From Cavia porcellus (lineage: Eukaryota; Chordata; Mammalia; Rodentia; Caviidae): a DNA stretch of 64,000 nt. The stretch covers positions 132,882,337 through 132,946,336 of the forward strand of contig NW_026947485.1 of NCBI RefSeq assembly GCF_034190915.1, read 5' to 3'. Every line of letters starts with the position of its first letter. The first letter of the stretch is position 1. Of this stretch, positions 34,560-46,432 are shown piece after piece. The notes beneath the pieces are model-generated. The model searched no databases. It saw only the letters and a list, made by a program, of their open reading frames with translations, and was not told where the DNA came from. The position numbers and the translations under genes are program-made.

Positions 34560-37095
34560 AAACTGTTCTTATAATAACAAAACTTCTAACCAAGGAAAAT
34601 ATATTCAAGCAAATAGGAATTTACTAACTGTGTAGCCTCAAAACATGAATCTCTTCCTTTCCTTATGATAATATTTTATAAGAATGTTTGTGGTATTGTA
34701 ACAACATTACAAAGTTATGTTTGCCATTGTTACCCTGCACCTGTAAAATGCTAAATTCCTGAAGTCAGAAAGTGTTATGTTTCAATTCATCTGCTATTGT
34801 GGTATGTGTTGAGAATTTCATCTGTGCATAATTCTTTGCTAGATATTGGCAATCTGGGAAGAGAAGTATGAAAGGAAATAACTTACAAAGACTGCTTTAA
34901 TTGTAGTAGTTATCTTCATAAATCCTTTTATCCCTTCACCAGCATTTACGTAAAGACAATTTTTCTTTATGGAATAAGTCAGCATATAAAGCAAATGTAG
35001 GTGATAAATGCACCATATGATTCAGTATCAAGGTTTATGTGGGCCTTTATCCAAAAATAATGGAAGAAAACAATTACACTTTTCTGGACTATCAGTTTAG
35101 AAATAATTTCTTTGGACTAAAACCAGTGCTGTTTTCTTTGCGATCAGAGGAGAATTTAATTAGAAATGTCTGATTCCAATAAAAGCACAATAATGAATTT
35201 GAAAACCTATCCATTATCTTAGAAAATCCACATAAGATATATACCCTTTGCATATAAAACAAAGCTGTTTAATCAGCATGACTGAAAGACCTGCAGTCCT
35301 AGAGACTGAAAATATTTAGTGCAATACTGTCCTACTGATGAGAATAATAATTACATGCCATAAAGAATTATGTAAAATCTTAAAAGCTATAGAAGTTAAT
35401 GTTTGTCCCAATGGCTTAGTCACACATTGATTATTTTAATTTTCTAGTTTAGGAGTATGGGAAAATAAAACCTAAAGAAAAATGAATAGTCTTCTCATGG
35501 CAGATTCACAGGAACTGTTCCATTGTGATCATTGAAATACCAGGAAATAGAACTAAAAGACAAAAAGGAAGACGCAGCAAGGACGAAGCTCAGGGAAAAT
35601 GATGAATTTATGATATACAAAGCCAAAGGTGAACAAAATCTGTTCCTGAGACATTAAGTATCCATTTCTCAGAATGAAAATCCTGTTATGCCTCATACAA
35701 GGAAAATAATTTTAAAAAACAAATATAAATTATGTTAATTAAAACAAATATTAATAATATTAATTTTTAATATTCATTAAAACAAATATAAATAATGTTA
35801 ATAATTAATATTACTATATAGGAGACACCATGCAGACATGGTGATTAAATAATATTAAATAATAAAAATTAAGTAGTTATTATTTGTATTCAAGCTCCTT
35901 TATTTAGAAATATTACTCTCAATAGTATCAAAGTGATGCATGATTTAAATTGTAACTGAAATGATAAAAGTAAATATTGTGTCACTGTATGGTGTATCTG
36001 GCATAAGGTTAACAGCATATTAAATAATAACATTCTGAGAGTAACATCTGCTCATATATAAAGGACATTTGACAAATATTTTTATCTCCAGCAATAATTT
36101 GTCCATCATGAAAATTTTGTTCTGAGATGGAGAGCACCCCCAGTTTCCAACTGTATTTTGGAATTAATTAGCCATTTCCCCTTTATCATCAAGTAACAGA
36201 AGAGGCTGTAGAGGCAAGGGTAGAATTATCCCCTCTGAGGGGAACGTCCTTACCAAAACTCTATTTGAATCTACGGTACATTCAACCAACCGTCTATGTG
36301 AATTATGACCGTGGCAAAATTCTACAACTGCATTGCACTGGTCTATAACAACTAAAAATCATTTTGAGCTTTTGATGAGTGTACTATGTTACAGAGGTCT
36401 CCATGTGAATTTTAGTGGTAGTTTTTTGTTTGTTTGTTTTTTTCCCAAACTCAGTAACAGGAACTCACAGCCACAACTAAGTGAAAAATTGTCCTTTGCT
36501 GGATAGAAAGTGTCTCGAAAGAATGACTCTGTTTTTTTGAGGATCTGGCATACCGTGGTAAAAATACAGTAATTATGTGTGAAAACCACAGGGATGATAA
36601 TCTCGCTTATTTTAAACAAATGTTGTTCTCAGTTTCCTTTGCTTACCAAATTCAACTAAAGGTGAATTCTAAAAAACAGTACTTTCCACATTGAACCTAA
36701 ACCTAATTGACCTTTATAAAAGCTTTATTTGTTCTATCTCTTATTTTGAACCAAATACCAAGATTTTGTTTCACAAAGAACAAAACCCAATTCTACGGAA
36801 TCCAAGGTTGCAACCATCTTTGTATAAACTTCTCTCTTCATGTGCAGTTTTGTCCTATATGTTACATTTGAGTAAGTGCATGATCAAATACTTTATTATT
36901 TTGCATCTAAGTATATGCTTACCTTTGTATTTTGAAGCAATATCATTGTAAAAACATGTAAATGATACACATTTTAAAGAATATGAATATTATTGAATAT
37001 GTTTTAATTAGAAATAAAACAAATGTTGAAAAAATATTTTCATTGTAAGTTTTTAACTATGAAGTTCATATTGGTATAAAATTTCTATTTAAAGG
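34560..37095. other. AT-rich unclassified sequence with local AT duplication
   Basis: 35716-35810 contains two copies about 63 bases apart of AAAACAAATATAAATNATGTTAAT, an AT-rich tandem duplication. Otherwise no gene or named repeat is seen. Confidence 0.45.
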
Positions 37096-37099
37096 GAAT

Positions 37100-37262
37100 T
37101 AAAAAGCAAGGCATCGTAATGGACACCTGTAATCCCAGCACTCAAGAAGCTGAGGCAGGAGGATCATTGTGAGTTTGAGACCTGCTTGGGCTACAAAATG
37201 AGCTCAAGGCCATCCTGGACTGCACAGAAATACTCCATCCCCAAAAGACAATAAACAAACAA
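37100..37262 (+). mobile_element. B1-type SINE, plus strand
   Basis: 'gcaaggcatcgtaatggaca' then 'cctgtaatcccagcactcaa', 'ctgaggcaggaggatcattg', 'tttgagacctgcttgggcta' and 'ccatcctggactgcac' with an A-rich AATAAACAAACAAAT tail. A and B boxes of the Pol III promoter are recognisable near 37107 and 37170. Confidence 0.93.
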
Positions 37263-37349
37263 ATGAATAAATAAATATAATATAAAATAATAAAATTAAA
37301 GGAAATAAAGTGGTCATAATATACACCTCATATAAATAGGTAATGATAT

Positions 37350-37882
37350 GCCTATTTTTATTTTTTACTGTTTAGTTCAATTTTATTATAACTGCCAATT
37401 CTTCTTAAAATAGCAAGAGGCAATATGGTAACCATTATTGATAACCTTATATTTTGTTTTTACATTATCTATTATGTCCATCCTTTTGATTTGACTGACT
37501 CTGTTCTGATATGTCGCATTTGGTTTTACTCTCTTCAGAAAAAGTAACAAGAACTGTGGGAGTAATAAAACCCAAAATGTGTAATTGTCATTGTACAAAA
37601 GAAAAAAAAAATGCTCTAAAGGTTATAACTGCATATATGTTTAAGTGTATAAGACAGATAACCATATTACTGAGTGTTTTTTGGATCATTGAACAAAACT
37701 GTTTGCACTCTCACTGTTTGAAAGTCTATATGCTTCAATTTTGTAACTTGAACAACTATTTCTAAGATGAGAATATGTAATCTATTAACTAGTGATTTCT
37801 TACTGTTTATTTTTTAAATTTTGTATTACTTGTACCCTTTTTCTGTTTTTTTTTCCTTTTCTCCTTAAATTAAAAAAAAGAT
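37350..37882 (+). mobile_element. 5'-truncated L1, 3' UTR only
   Basis: Collinear with the last 530 bases of the full-length L1 (about 11815-12357): shared words include 'gcaagaggca', 'catccttttg', 'aagaactgtggga', 'ctattaactagtgatttctt', 'tgtattacttgtaccc' and a final ttaaattaaaaaaaa tail. It diverges by substitutions from the 12-kb copy, so it is an independent insertion of the same family. Confidence 0.85.
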
Positions 37883-38240
37883 GCAGTCTATTTGCCCCAC
37901 ACTGAAACACTGTATTTTATTGATTATTTAATGCAATCAGTCAGTTTTCTTATAATGATCACTGTATACAGAGACACGAATCAAAGTTTAGCAAAAACTT
38001 TATGCCAAGATTCAGTGTCTTCAGGTTCTAAGAAAAGTCACATATTAATTATATAAAGATTTCTTGAACAATTACAATTGTTCAGACATGTTTTAAGTAA
38101 TAAGGTACAACAAACAGCAAAATAGGCAAAAGTCCTTACCTTTGGAAGACTGAATTTTTGCCACAGGGACAGATATTAAATAACAACAACAACAAAAAAC
38201 TATAGATGTAATCTTTCCAGAAGTAATAACATAAAGGAAG
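37883..38240. other. Non-coding sequence
   Basis: Contains a short (AAC)n run at about 38182-38195. No gene. Confidence 0.4.
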
Positions 38241-38241
38241 G

Positions 38242-38245
38242 GTGT

Positions 38246-38295
<50 letters not shown>
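38242..38295. repeat. (TG)n microsatellite
   Basis: About 26 uninterrupted TG units. Confidence 0.97.
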
Positions 38296-38296
<1 letters not shown>

Positions 38297-38471
38297 CTGC
38301 TATTTGTTAGGCAGGAAAATACTGAATGCAAGTAATTCGAGGAATTTATGGAACTCAGGGTTTTGTCCTGAGATAAAAATAAACACCACTGTACTGATAA
38401 TCAATAGGTTATTTTTCTTTCAATAAGTTCTGATAAGAATGTTTGGAGAGGCATTCCATTCAAAAAATACA

Positions 38472-38649
38472 CTTGTGCAGGACGTGGTGATGCATTCCTG
38501 TAATTCCAGCACTCAGAAGGCTGAGGCAGGAGAATCATTTGCGAGTTCAAGACTATCCTGGGCTACAAAGTGAGCCCAAGACCAGCCTGAACTGCATGGT
38601 TAGACCCTGTCTTTAAAAAGACCAAAAAAAAAAAAAAAAAAAAAAAAAA
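38472..38649 (+). mobile_element. B1-type SINE, plus strand
   Basis: 'gcaggacgtggtgatgcatt', 'cctgtaattccagcactcag', 'ctgaggcaggagaatcattt', 'gggctacaaagtgagcccaa', followed by an uninterrupted A tail of about 27 bases. The long clean tail suggests one of the younger SINEs in the window. Confidence 0.94.
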
Positions 38650-39775
38650 GTTTAATGAAGTAGAAAACTGGAGAAAATGCATCTCTGTGGCATCATTTTG
38701 TTGATAGTATACCTTGGTTTGGTCTATCTTCTCTGTGATCTTTCACACAAGCAGAAGACTCTGAGAAATAATAAGCAAGTTGTTTCACCTCAGTTGGAGG
38801 TCTAGAATAGCAAATGAATTAATAACAAGGGATAAGAATTATTTTGGATCCAAAGATCAGTGCCACATGTGTTAGAGTGGATTATAAAACACGTAAGAAC
38901 AAGAGATCTTTCAGAGTACTTGGCAAACTAAATTTAAGCATCTTAATATAGGAACTGTAAAATAATGTAGCACATTTTTGTTGCTCTAAGAAGTTCCTTG
39001 AATTATTTTAAAAGTGTTAAAAGTAACTTTAACTGAAGGGAAACTGTTATTGTAGGTATGCAAACTATACTAAAAAAGAAATATGGAACGTTTCTCATAG
39101 AGAAAGAGTGGAAATACATGCACACACCTTTGAAGCAATGCCAGCACTTCCAGGCTCTCTTGCTTTTTAGGAAGAAGATGAGGAACTGTGTAGTTTCTAT
39201 ATGTTGCTCTATCATTTCTACTGTAGAAGAGTTTGTAAATCTCCAAAGTCTACATTCAAGCTATCTTATTCCTCAGGTGCCTTAAAATATCTGTTTAGCC
39301 CTAGCATCAAAGAAAGGGATGAACCCTTGTGAACATAAGTCAGTGTTACTATCATGTGGAGTCAAGTATCACATGGACCTGAATACTGATTTACAAGGAA
39401 AGTCTTTGACCTGCTGCTGATCCTGCTTAATGCGGAGTCAGACATCAGAGCACCCAGTTCTTTTCCCGGTAGTCTTCTGCCAATGAGACCTTAGCCCGAA
39501 AGCCACTGGGATGAAGGCCTGCAGGGGGTCAGAGGCCACTCTTTTTGTATCTAATGCTTGGACCTGCCTTGCAGTGATGTCAGCACTTTCAGATCCTGCT
39601 TTTAAGTAAAACGGCTTCTGGCAAGGAGAGACTTGAGAGTGAACTCTGCAGAAAAATTTAAAACTGGCTTTTACAATGAAGCATAAGATAAGGTGTAAGG
39701 TGTTTGTTGGTTTTTGTTTCAATGAGTGGCCTTTTCTGAGTTTTAATTTACCGGCTTATGTTTGCAGTATATACT
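38650..39775. other. Unclassified non-coding sequence
   Basis: Minus-strand frame 39438-39722 (94 codons) has no recognisable domain; the GC-richer block at 39410-39640 is unexplained. Confidence 0.35.
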
Positions 39776-39779
39776 GACT

Positions 39780-40055
39780 ACATTCCTTGTGTGAAGTTGG
39801 TATATGTATGAAGTATCTTAATTCCTATTCATCTCTTTCCCCTCCCCTCCCTTTCCCTCTATCTATTGGTCCCTGTCTTTTGAAAAAGATCTCTCTCCCT
39901 GTGTCCTATTATCTACTTTTCACTTTGTTGTTTATTCATATTTAGGATTTCTCTATAAGAAAAATCATGTACTATTTAAGCTTGCGTGTCTGATTTATTT
40001 GACTTAGTATTATGGTCTCAAGATGAGTTTTGACAGCAAATTATCTAGTCACTGA
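39780..40055 (-). mobile_element. Possible old LINE-1 3' end, minus strand
   Basis: 'ctgatttatttgacttagta','ttatggtctcaagatgag' resembles reversed L1 'ctggcttatttcacttagcataatgtcctccaggttc', preceded by a pyrimidine-rich stretch as expected for a reversed purine-rich 3' UTR (39835-39900). Confidence 0.45.
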
Positions 40056-40059
40056 TTTC

Positions 40060-41400
40060 GCCACTGAGAGTGGCTTACATGATTACTTGCTATTTTTCAA
40101 ACAGCCAATGACAAAAAGTTGAATACTTATCCAAGTGTTTCATCTTTCAAACATGATCATTCTTGCTCAGCATACACTCCTCCCTCTCTAAAAATCAAAG
40201 GGAATAATGCCCGTAGGAGTACTGCTGTCTCTGCGAATTTCATTTTTCACTAGAACAAGTCAAGAGCTGAGGTCTCTCTTTGTGAACATAGGTTTACTTA
40301 ATCATTTTGAATATATGGATCATTTATATATGTGATTTCATTCATATAAACATATAATTTTTAGATTTGTATTTTTAGGAAAGATTTATTTTTTTAAGCA
40401 AAAATTCCTCCTTAAGCTGCCTGAGGAGAAGATGTGTTTCCTAATTGTGCATGAACATGTCAGGCTCACGCGTACCTTCTGACACCTGTGTCAGTCTTAT
40501 CTAGTGACCAGGTCAGATGGCTCACCTAGAGATGCCAGGTGTCCTTGCCCCAGGTCAGACTCACAAGTGGTCTCTGTTCTCCCAAATCTAGTTGGCTGAA
40601 GAATGCCAGCGATGAGCAGCCTCAAGAAAGCTGCTTCTGACAGTGCTGTGCATCCAACTGTCTGTGCTGGAAATCGCCCAGGGAAGCCTGTTTCAACAGG
40701 ACTTCACGCCACACTTGTAGGTCCAAAAGGTTCAAACAAGCCTTTGAATTTGAAGATGCCTATCATTCCCGAGTTATGAAAGCTTCTAGGAGCTGCTAGG
40801 TGCCAGTTGCCAGGAAGCAGAAAGGAAGTTACTAAGAGAACTCACTCTGGTCATAATTTATTGCACGTCATGTTTTTCTCTGTCTTTTCTCATACATCTG
40901 GAATGCAGTGCCACAAGAAGACCTACTCCTCAGAACACACGATGAATCTTTATTTTTTAAATTCATGTTTCATAGTATTCTATAATCTGAGGAAAATTTG
41001 ACTTCAGGCATTTTAGTTTCTAAATACTGTTCAGGATCATGCCACAATCAAACACATACACACATAGCCTGTTCTAGTGGGGTGCACAGGCTGTATAATG
41101 CAGTAAAAGAACTCCAGAAAAAAATTCAAATCTGAAATGTAAGTGTCTGTTTCACTGCTGCTCCTTTAGGACCCAGGGAGAGCTATCTTAAGCTCCCCAT
41201 GCTCCACTGATACACTTATAAAAAAATAAACTATAGCTTCTACCTTAAGAGACTATCACAAGAATCAAAGATAGCTTGGTTAAGGATCACACAGTAGCAA
41301 ACTGAGCAGTCTTTGTTTCTGAAGATACTCATGGGTTTTCCTAGATTAGAGCTCCTGTTAAAGATTGCATCTCTTAGCCCTTTTGCAATTATACTAACTC
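40060..41400. other. Unclassified non-coding sequence
   Basis: Includes a GC-richer unique block at 40420-40850. No frame with family signature. Confidence 0.4.
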
Positions 41401-41409
41401 TCACTGATT

Positions 41410-41622
41410 GCTATGTGTGTGTATGTCACATATGTATCATTCATATCTCATACATACATCATATATAATACACATGTCATTCACAATATATAACGTATCA
41501 TGTGTGACATATATAATACATATAACATCATGTATATTGTGTATATTATATATGATATATTACATATACATCATGTACATATCCTCGTGCATGTATGTGT
41601 GTGTGTGTATATATATAACTTC
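41410..41622. repeat. Irregular AT/ACATAT low-complexity tract
   Basis: Repeated catacatacatcat, atataatacatat and tgtgtgtgtatatata words without a fixed period. The 76-codon frame across it is low-complexity noise. Confidence 0.85.
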
Positions 41623-42127
41623 ACCAAGAGCAAATTAGAAAAAAAGTTGCACTTGTAGTACAGGAATTACTTTTTTTTTTTTATGGAAAACAATATAAAG
41701 CTCTGTGGGAAACATGCTATTTTAAAGAGTTATTACCTTAACCCGGAATGACATAACTAATAGGTGAAAGCTGTCAGATGCAACCCAAGACTGTATCTAA
41801 AACTTCTGATGTATCAATGAGCATGACAAATATGTGTCACAGGAAACTTGATTCTTGCCTCTAGTGTGGTGCAAGTCAGAGTACCAAGCTCCACTGACCT
41901 CACTGACCAAACAATGCGAATGGAATGACTGTGAGAACAAACCGATGTTGGTCATTTTTCACGTCACTGTTAACTGTGACTTATAAATCGATCACTGAAA
42001 AAAGGAGAGGGTTCTTGGCTGTTTGCTGACATCATTATTTTAAAATTGCTGCTGATTTGTTAGTGTTCACTTGGTATCACAGCTCTTTAAATGTCCCATT
42101 TTTCATTTGTTTATGTTTTTATTTTTT

Positions 42128-42215
42128 GTTTGTTTTTGTAGTGTTGGAAAGAAATCTAGGATATCACATACTTTAAGCAAAACATCTACCACTCAGCTAC
42201 ATACACCACCAACTT
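42128..42215 (-). mobile_element. ID-type SINE relic, minus strand
   Basis: 'atctaggatatcacatactt', 'aagcaaaacatctaccactc', 'agctacatacacca' is a diverged reversed ID ('ggacctcacacatgctaggcaagcactctaccactgagctacatcccca'), preceded by a T/G-rich tail. Confidence 0.65.
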
Positions 42216-43085
42216 TCCTTTCTTCATTTGCACAATCAGTAATTGTATTTTATAATTGCCCAGCATCTATCTATTTATGTAGATATACAGAGATAGATAC
42301 TTGGCACCTTGTTTTTAATTCTTAAAATGTTAAATATTTTCCTCCAGGGATTTCTCAAAATAGTTTCTCTAATGAAGTCTTTAAACAATCTAACAAGCCA
42401 TTTCTTTTCTCCAATCATGATTCTGAATCATAGGTCCTCATTTTTAGTTCATGACTCATTTTTTATTGCATTTAACTTGTTGGATTATTTTACTACTTTC
42501 TGTGTTTGAAGACACACAATGATACCAATTTATTCTGCAAATGAAATATTTATTCATTATTCTTTTCCTTGTAAAATATTTGCAAATAAAAGCAAATAAT
42601 ATTGTAGTTTTAACTTTTTAAAAAGATGTAACAGTTGAGATCAATATTATTTAAGGTTTCTCACAAACAACACTATAAGTAATACTTCAAAAGAAATACC
42701 CACCTTTTAAAAACAAATGTAAAATAAAGCTCGATGCAATCAAATGGATGGAAGGAAGTTAAAACAAAATTTAAAACTTTGAATGAAAAGAGTAGGCCAT
42801 TTATTTTGAATAAATATAAAAGGAAACTGCTAAATTCCTGAAGATTGAAAAGAATTCAAAGTCCTAAGAGATGGAAACATAACACAGAATCAAAATTAAA
42901 GAGTTAACCCAGTACGATTTATATTTTGGAAAAATGATAAAATTCCATTTTAATAGGATAAAACATATAGTTGTGATAAGTGGAAGATAATAGCAAAGCC
43001 TTCTAATAGAATTAGATGATGCTAATAACGTAGGATATGTGGGGGGGGGGGTGTCTGAAGAGCAGACCCAGAAGAAAAGGATTCA
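42216..43085. other. AT-rich non-coding sequence
   Basis: No feature recognised apart from an 11-G run at 43041-43051 just before the old L1. Confidence 0.4.
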
Positions 43086-44885
43086 CAATGTACCAGAACC
43101 TGTGGGACACAATGAAAGTAGTTCTGAGAGAAGTTTATAGATAGCCACAAATACCTACATTTAATATCAGAAATATCTCAAATAAATAATGTAATCCTGC
43201 ATCTTAAGTTCCTAGAAAAATAGAAATAAACTAAAGCTAGATCCAATAGGAGGAAAGATAATAAAGATCAATATTTAAATTAATGAAATAGACATTAAGA
43301 AAACGATAAAAGACAATGGAACATTTGCTTCTTTTAAAATACGCCCAAGATTGATAAACCCTTAAAAAAATTAGCCTTCCAAAGAGAGAAAAGATCCAAA
43401 TCAATACAGTTAGAGAAGAAAAAAGAAAATGTTACAACAGATGTAACAGCAGATTCTATATGACTGAAATCCAGAGAATCATTACACATTATTTTTAAAA
43501 CTTGTATTCTAATGAATTGAAGAATCTAGAAGAAATGGATAGCTTTTTAGTCATGTATGACCTATTAAAATTGAACCACCAAAATATAGAAAATTTAAGC
43601 AGATAAATAGCAAGTAATGATAGTGAAACAGTAGTGATAAAATATCTTCCAACACTGAAAAATGCAGAACCATACAAACTCATGTTGAATTCTAACAGAA
43701 TTTTAAGGAGATAACACCCAAGATGCCCAAACTGTTCCATGAAATAAAAAGAGAAGGCATGCTTCCAAATTCATTCTGAGGTCACTTTCACTATTACCAA
43801 TACAAGACAAAACAAAACAAAAACTATAGAACAACATCCTTGATACATGCACATGCAAAAATCCTTACTAAAATACCTTTAAACTGAAGTCTACAACATA
43901 TTAAAATGATCCCATATCATGATCAAGTCAATTTCATCTAGGAATGCAAGGATGCTTCAACATATGCAAAATAATAAACATAATATGCCACACAAATATA
44001 ATTAAGGATAAAATCACACTATTCTGTCAATTGACACTGAAAAAGCCTTCAGTAAAATTCAACATCTGTTGATGAAAAAAGACCAAAGGAATTCTAATAA
44101 AGGCTGTAGACCATGCACATATAGCCAACATCATACTCAATAGGGAAAAAACTAAAGCCATTTCTTCTAAAATGAGAAAAAATCATTGTTGCCCCCTCTC
44201 ACCACTCTTATACAACAAGGTACTCAAAGTTGTAGGCAACACAAGGAATAAAAAGTACACAAATATGAAACACAAAGGTTGAATATCCTTATTTGCAGAC
44301 CAGACAATCCTTTATCTAGGATACTTAAAAGACTCCAAGAGACTTTTGGATCTTTAAACAAATTCATCAAAGTACCTGGAGGCAAAATCAGTAAGTCCAA
44401 TAGGTTTTCTGTACACCAATAATGAATTATCTGAGAAATAAATGAGGAAAATAATTGCATTTACAGTAGATTTAAAAAAAAAATCCTAAGAATCAGCCTA
44501 CTCCAGGAGGTAAAAGACTTTCACAGTGAAAATTTTAAAATAACGATGTCATACATGACTAAAAAGGACACTGAAAGAAGAAATTGAGGTTGAGTAGAAG
44601 AGGGAAATATCTCCCATGTTCATAGTTTGGCAGAATTTATAATTGCTACAGTGGCTATATTAACAAAAATCATCTACAGATTCAGTGCAACGCACATCAA
44701 AATTCCAATTACTTTCTCTACTGAACCAGGAAAGCCAATCCTAAAATTAATATGGAAACAGAAAAGACACCCGATAACAAAGCAATCATAAACATACAAG
44801 ACCAAAAGCATCTCAATGCCTCATTTTAAATTGTGCTACAGAGCCAAAGCCATAGTAATAAAAACAGCATGGCACTGAAAAAAAA

Positions 44886-44886
<1 letters not shown>

Positions 44887-44928
<42 letters not shown>
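44887..44928. repeat. (TA)n microsatellite
   Basis: About 21 TA units within the old L1, after an A-rich stretch. The minus-strand frame with alternating Ile/Tyr is a translation of this repeat. Confidence 0.96.
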
Positions 44929-44930
<2 letters not shown>

Positions 44931-45189
44931 AGTGGAATATAACAAAGCATACAAGAGCAAGTGTACACAACTACAGCCAACTGGCTCTTGACAAAGGAAA
45001 CTAAATACATACTTTGAGAAAAGTCAGACACTTTAATAAAAGATGCGGAGACAACTGATATTTTATATAGAAGATTGAAACTAGATTCCAATCTCTCCCT
45101 GTACAAATATCAAGTGATAATGAATCAAATACCTGGGTATAAAATACTTTAAAACTGCTAGAATAAAACATAGGTAAACAAACAATCAC

Positions 45190-45352
45190 TTTAATCACTG
45201 CTACCCAGGAAGTGTAGTCAGAAGGATTGCAAATTCAAGGTCAGCCTAATGATTTCAGCAAGGCTATGTCTCAAAACAAAAATTTACAATAAAAGGGCTT
45301 TGGATGCAGTTCAGTGGTCAAGCACTTGTCCTGGGTTCAATCCTCAGCATGA
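45190..45352 (+). mobile_element. B1 piece followed by ID piece (composite SINE)
   Basis: 45190-45285 resembles the B1 second half ('tcactgctacccaggaagtg','tcaaggtcagcctaatgatt', 'aaggctatgtctcaaaac'). 45296-45352 is ID-like ('ggctttggatgcagttcagt','ctgggttcaatcctcagca'). The order and single A/purine-rich tail match the composite B1-dID type of SINE described in some rodents; two separate insertions are the alternative. Confidence 0.6.
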
Positions 45353-45368
45353 GAAAGAGAAAGAAATA

Positions 45369-45490
45369 GAGGAAGGAAGGAAGGAAGGAAGGAAGGAAGG
45401 AAGGAAGGAAGAAAGGAAGGAAGGAAGCGAGGGAGGGTGGGAGGAAAGAAGAGGAATTGGAGGAAGAGAGGGATGAAGGGAGAAAAGAAA
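45369..45490. repeat. (GGAA)n purine tract
   Basis: About 15 GGAA units (45370-45428) followed by degenerate GGGAGG/GAGGAA purines. It directly follows the SINE tail, so it probably expanded from the A-rich tail. Confidence 0.95.
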
Positions 45491-45704
45491 CTAAGTGATC
45501 AAACACTGAATATTCATTAAAGAGAGTGGAACCTGAAGAAATGACAATCTTTTAAGAAAGAAAACCTCAACAGCTAAAGACCTGGAAGTCTCCTAGTAAG
45601 AAGACACAGAAGCTTGAAATAAGTACACTAAATCATGATCCTGAGCTCGAGATATCACTTCACATCAGTAAAAATATCCACTAAGGAAATGGTTTAATAA
45701 GATT

Positions 45705-45800
45705 ATGAATATGACTCAGTGGTAGAACACTTGCCCAGCACTCATGAGGGCCTGGATTTCATCTTCCTCATGGAAAGCAAAAACAAAGAAAGAAAGAAAA
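45705..45800 (+). mobile_element. ID-type SINE relic in the old L1
   Basis: 'gaatatgactcagtggtaga', 'acacttgcccagcactcatg', 'agggcctggatttcat', then AAAGAAAGAAAG tail. Diverged ID head in sense orientation. Confidence 0.65.
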
Positions 45801-46369
45801 CATTTAACATAACAATGCAAAAAAAGGATGGGGAAAAGGAAATTCTTGCATCCTGTTGGCGGGAATGTAAACTGTACAATCACTATGGAAAACAGTATGA
45901 GATACTCAGAAAATTAACAAATAGAATAGTGGGATGGTCCAGCAACCCCACTATTGGGTGCAAATGGAATCAGTGTGTCAAAGTGACAGCTACATGCTCC
46001 TTTTCATTGCAACACTGTTCACAATAGCCAAGACCTGGAAACAATCCAGGTGTCCATTGACTGATAAATTTGGACAAAGAAAATCCCGTCATTTGTTAAA
46101 ACATAGATAGAAATGTCTCTCAAATGCTAAATGTGATAAACCAGCAACAGAAACAAAAACACCGGATGAGCTCATTCAAATGCAGAATCTAAGAACTTGA
46201 TTCTAACAGAAAGCTGGGCAGCAGGGTCTGAGGATGCGAGAAGGAGAGAGGTAGAGAGGCTGATCTACAGGAACTAAATTTCAGCTAGACAGTAGAAAGA
46301 AGTTTCTGTGTCTTATTGAAAGGGAGGTCTGCCACAGGTAATAATGAACTGAACACTTCAAAAAGCTAG

Positions 46370-46432
46370 AAGGCACAGGGCCTGCCTGGCAGCATGAGAT
46401 TCTGAGTTTGATTCTAGGTACAAAATGAAACA
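46370..46432 (+). mobile_element. ID-like SINE fragment
   Basis: 'cctgcctggcagcatgagat','tctgagtttgattctaggta' with AAAACAAAACAAA tail; the promoter-proximal half is lost or diverged. Confidence 0.5.

Larger units (their letters stand above)
43090..46345 (+). pseudogene. Old LINE-1, ORF2 remnant plus 3' UTR, 5'-truncated
   Basis: Begins within the ORF2 linker ('gtaccagaacctgtgggaca' = YQNLWDT-type text). The RT palm follows at about 43900-44300. The motif A region is readable as DTEKAFSKIQ near 44030. The active-site box has become FADQ at about 44296 (gcagaccag), so the second catalytic Asp is lost. Cysteine-rich-end text is at 45845-46060 ('catcctgttggcgggaatgt', 'aagacctggaaacaatccag'). 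3' UTR text runs to about 46340. Stops and frameshifts are frequent. It is interrupted by a (TA)n and at least three SINE pieces, which shows it predates them and is older than the L1 at 5736. Confidence 0.85.

Noticed and set aside
39438..39722. 94-codon minus-strand frame
   Set aside because: No recognisable domain or conserved motif; GC-richer block noted instead as unclassified.
44813..45106. 97-codon minus-strand frame with Ile-Tyr repeats
   Set aside because: Produced by the (TA)n microsatellite within an old L1.
45249..45476. Glu/Lys/Arg-rich frame
   Set aside because: Translation of SINE tail and (GGAA)n tract.
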